Shown here: piece by piece, positions 20,970 to 22,091 of the stretch
Position numbering within the stretch: position 1 is the stretch's first letter
Layout of the letters: each line of letters opens with the position of its first letter
DNA from: Coptodactyla brooksi
Taxonomy: Eukaryota > Arthropoda > Insecta > Coleoptera > Scarabaeidae
Assembly (NCBI GenBank): GCA_033557675.1
Contig: JAWQRM010000495.1
Coordinates: 1 to 22,091, forward strand
Direction of reading: 5' to 3'
Length of the DNA stretch: 22,091 nt
Notes under the pieces: model-generated
What the model was told of the DNA's origin: nothing
What the model saw: the letters and a program-made list of their open reading frames with translations, nothing else
The model's database searches: none
Translations under genes and position numbers: made by a program

Positions 20970-21056
20970 ATTCTGCATTCCCCCTACATTAACAGCTGAC
21001 TTGCTAAAAGGTAGCAAGTTAGCTATTAATGTAAAATGGGAATGGGAATGCAGAAT
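20970..21056. repeat. Fold-back inverted duplication in repeat unit 1
   Basis: Left arm ATTCTGCATTCC through GACTTGCTA, right arm TAGCAAGTTAGC through GGAATGCAGAAT, with a short AAAGG-type loop near 21008. The arms are about 37-45 bases and nearly complementary, apart from an 8-base length difference. Units 2 and 3 lack the second arm. Confidence 0.8.
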
Positions 21057-21165
21057 CCGCAATCTAAATTAATAACTAACTTGCTAAAAGTTAGCTATTA
21101 AATTAAAACTTCATGCGTACGTTGCTTCAATGTCACAGTGACGGTTAACGTTACTTTGACAGCTA

Positions 21166-21279
21166 AGGGTCGATTGGGTTCAGTTGGGTTCGGTTGAATT
21201 GGGTTCGGTTGAATTGGGTTGGGTTGAGTTGGGTTGGGATGGTGTGTGTTGGGTTGGATTGGATTGGACTGGGTTGGGA
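21166..21279 (+). repeat. TTGGG minisatellite block 1, G-quadruplex-capable
   Basis: About 110 bases of degenerate GGGTT/GGATT pentamers. Four GGG tracts with loops of 2, 7 and 2 bases at 21216-21238 meet the usual G-quadruplex rule on the plus strand. Confidence 0.8.
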
Positions 21280-21605
21280 TTTGTGTGAGCAACTGATCTG
21301 CCATGATGGTACGTGCTTCGTATAAACATTGTTTGGTTGTGTAGTGCAGTGGTCGCATTGTTTAACAACATGTTTCCGACTCTTTTTTCATGTTTTGGTT
21401 TAAAGATCTAAGCTTAAAACACACACAAAGCTCTGTTCTTGGACATTTTGAAATTTCACAGATTCTGCATTCCACCCAGATTAATAGCCAACTTGCAAAA
21501 AGTTAACTATTAAATTAAAACTTCGTGTGTACTTCGCTTTAATGTCAACGTGGCAGCTAATGTCACATTGACATTACTTTGACAGCTAATGCCACCCTGA
21601 TGCTT

Positions 21606-21688
21606 AGGGTGGATTGGGTTCAGTTGGGTTGGGTTGGGTTGGGGTGTGTTGGGTTGGGTTGGATGGGATTGGGTTGGGTTCGGTTGGG
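21606..21688 (+). repeat. TTGGG minisatellite block 2, G-quadruplex-capable
   Basis: The same pentamer block in unit 2, more regular. Positions 21626-21644 hold four G tracts each separated by TT, an ideal quadruplex pattern on the plus strand. Confidence 0.8.
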
Positions 21689-21954
21689 ACCTGCGTGAAT
21701 GACTGACCCGCCATGACGGTACGTGCTTCATGTAAACATTGTTAGGTTATGTAGTGTACTGGTCGCATTATTCAACAACATGTTTCGGACTCTTTTTTCA
21801 TGTTTTGGTTTAAGGATCTAGGCTTAAAACACGCGAAAGCTCTGTTTTTGGATATTTTGAACATTTCACGGATTCTGCATTCCACCCACATGAATAGCTA
21901 ACTTGCTAAAAGTTAACAATTAAATTAAAACTTCACATGCGTACATCACTCTAA

Positions 21955-22091
21955 TGTCAGCAGCGTTTGGCCATAGTCAAGATAGAGGTGACGGCAGCCG
22001 AGCAACTCCTTCAAGCTGGCCGATTATTGATTGGCTTTGTCAGTTGCAGGATCAGACGACGAACGGAGATCAGGCGATGTTACCGCTGTCT
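21955..22091 (+). CDS. LINE ORF1 (gag-like) fragment, start of zinc knuckles, cut by window edge
   Basis: An open plus frame from a stop at 21952 to the window end reads LAIVKIEVTAAEQLLQAG, RLLIGFVSCRIRRRTEIRRC and YRC. This is the pattern of R1/TRAS-type and related LINE ORF1 proteins, where (A..LL..G++.+GW..C+VR.+....RCYRC) leads into CCHC zinc knuckles that bind RNA. The last RCYRC would be the first knuckle. No start codon is present; the element joins the tandem repeat at about 21957, so this copy is probably 5'-truncated. Whether the frame continues intact is outside the window. Confidence 0.6.

Larger units (their letters stand above)
20924..21957. repeat. Tandem repeat, 2.3 units, period 410-492 bp
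   Basis: Three successive units begin AAAACAYRCG at 20924, 21416 and 21826. Shared blocks in order: CTGTTTTTGGACATTTTGAA, TTCTGCATTCC, AACTTGCTAAAAGTTA, TTAAATTAAAACTTC, a block rich in TTGGG, CCATGAYGGTACGTGCTTC, and TGTTTCSGACTCTTTTTTCA. Unit 2 is 410 bp. Unit 1 is 492 bp, the extra length being a fold-back insert. Unit 3 is cut at about 21957 by a LINE. No protein is encoded; the Pro/Asn-rich ORFs are translations of the minisatellite. Confidence 0.85.

Noticed and set aside
21166..21688. True interstitial telomere
   Set aside because: The pentamer is TTGGG and degenerate, embedded in a larger tandem unit; insects normally use TTAGG and no such run is present.
21098..21731. Pro/Asn/Thr-rich ORFs as proteins
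   Set aside because: They are minus-strand translations of the TTGGG minisatellite.
1..22091. CRISPR arrays, bacterial operons, terminators or ribosome binding sites
   Set aside because: The window is eukaryotic nuclear DNA with introns; no such structures are present.

Overview
The window is insect nuclear DNA: AT-rich, intron-containing and full of old transposable elements. One host gene is recognisable, on the minus strand. It is the orthologue of Drosophila rhinoceros (rno), the insect member of the JADE family of PHD-finger scaffold proteins of the HBO1-type histone acetyltransferase complex. The order of insect cannot be fixed from the sequence. The large, TE-filled intron fits a larger-genome insect better than a compact dipteran.

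Layout, left to right. Positions 1-1010 hold debris: a decayed LINE reverse transcriptase fragment (minus), a short CA microsatellite, and two head-to-head copies of a ~95-bp repeat. Positions 1010-4083 have no recognisable gene; the right-hand part should be the rno 3' UTR. Positions 4084-11263 are one very large rno coding exon of about 7.2 kb carrying both PHD modules and the whole disordered tail. Positions 11264-14522 are an rno intron with two mariner transposase fragments and a short Tc1-like element with both ends intact. Positions 14523-14839 are the preceding rno exon; its splice phase matches the large exon exactly. Everything right of 14839 lies upstream of that exon, and the start codon and 5' exon(s) of rno were not found before the window ends. 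That stretch holds two unrecognised ORF remnants, a 5'-truncated jockey-like LINE, a second LINE tail fragment, a piggyBac-like transposase pseudogene, a ~410-bp tandem repeat containing telomere-like TTGGG minisatellites, and the start of a LINE ORF1 zinc-knuckle gene cut by the window edge.

The most unusual element is a 95-bp insertion at 11575-11669. It is flanked by an exact 12-bp target duplication and sits inside a mariner transposase. On its sense strand it can fold into a hammerhead-ribozyme-like structure followed by a tRNA-type A box. Two more copies lie at 808-1007. Between copies, base changes in stems II and III are compensatory. It looks like a tiny non-autonomous retroposon carrying a hammerhead-like RNA, comparable in concept to the ribozymes of Penelope-like elements and retrozymes. 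One extra unpaired U in the core of every copy departs from the textbook consensus, so self-cleavage is not established.

All calls are from reading the sequence; no database search was run.
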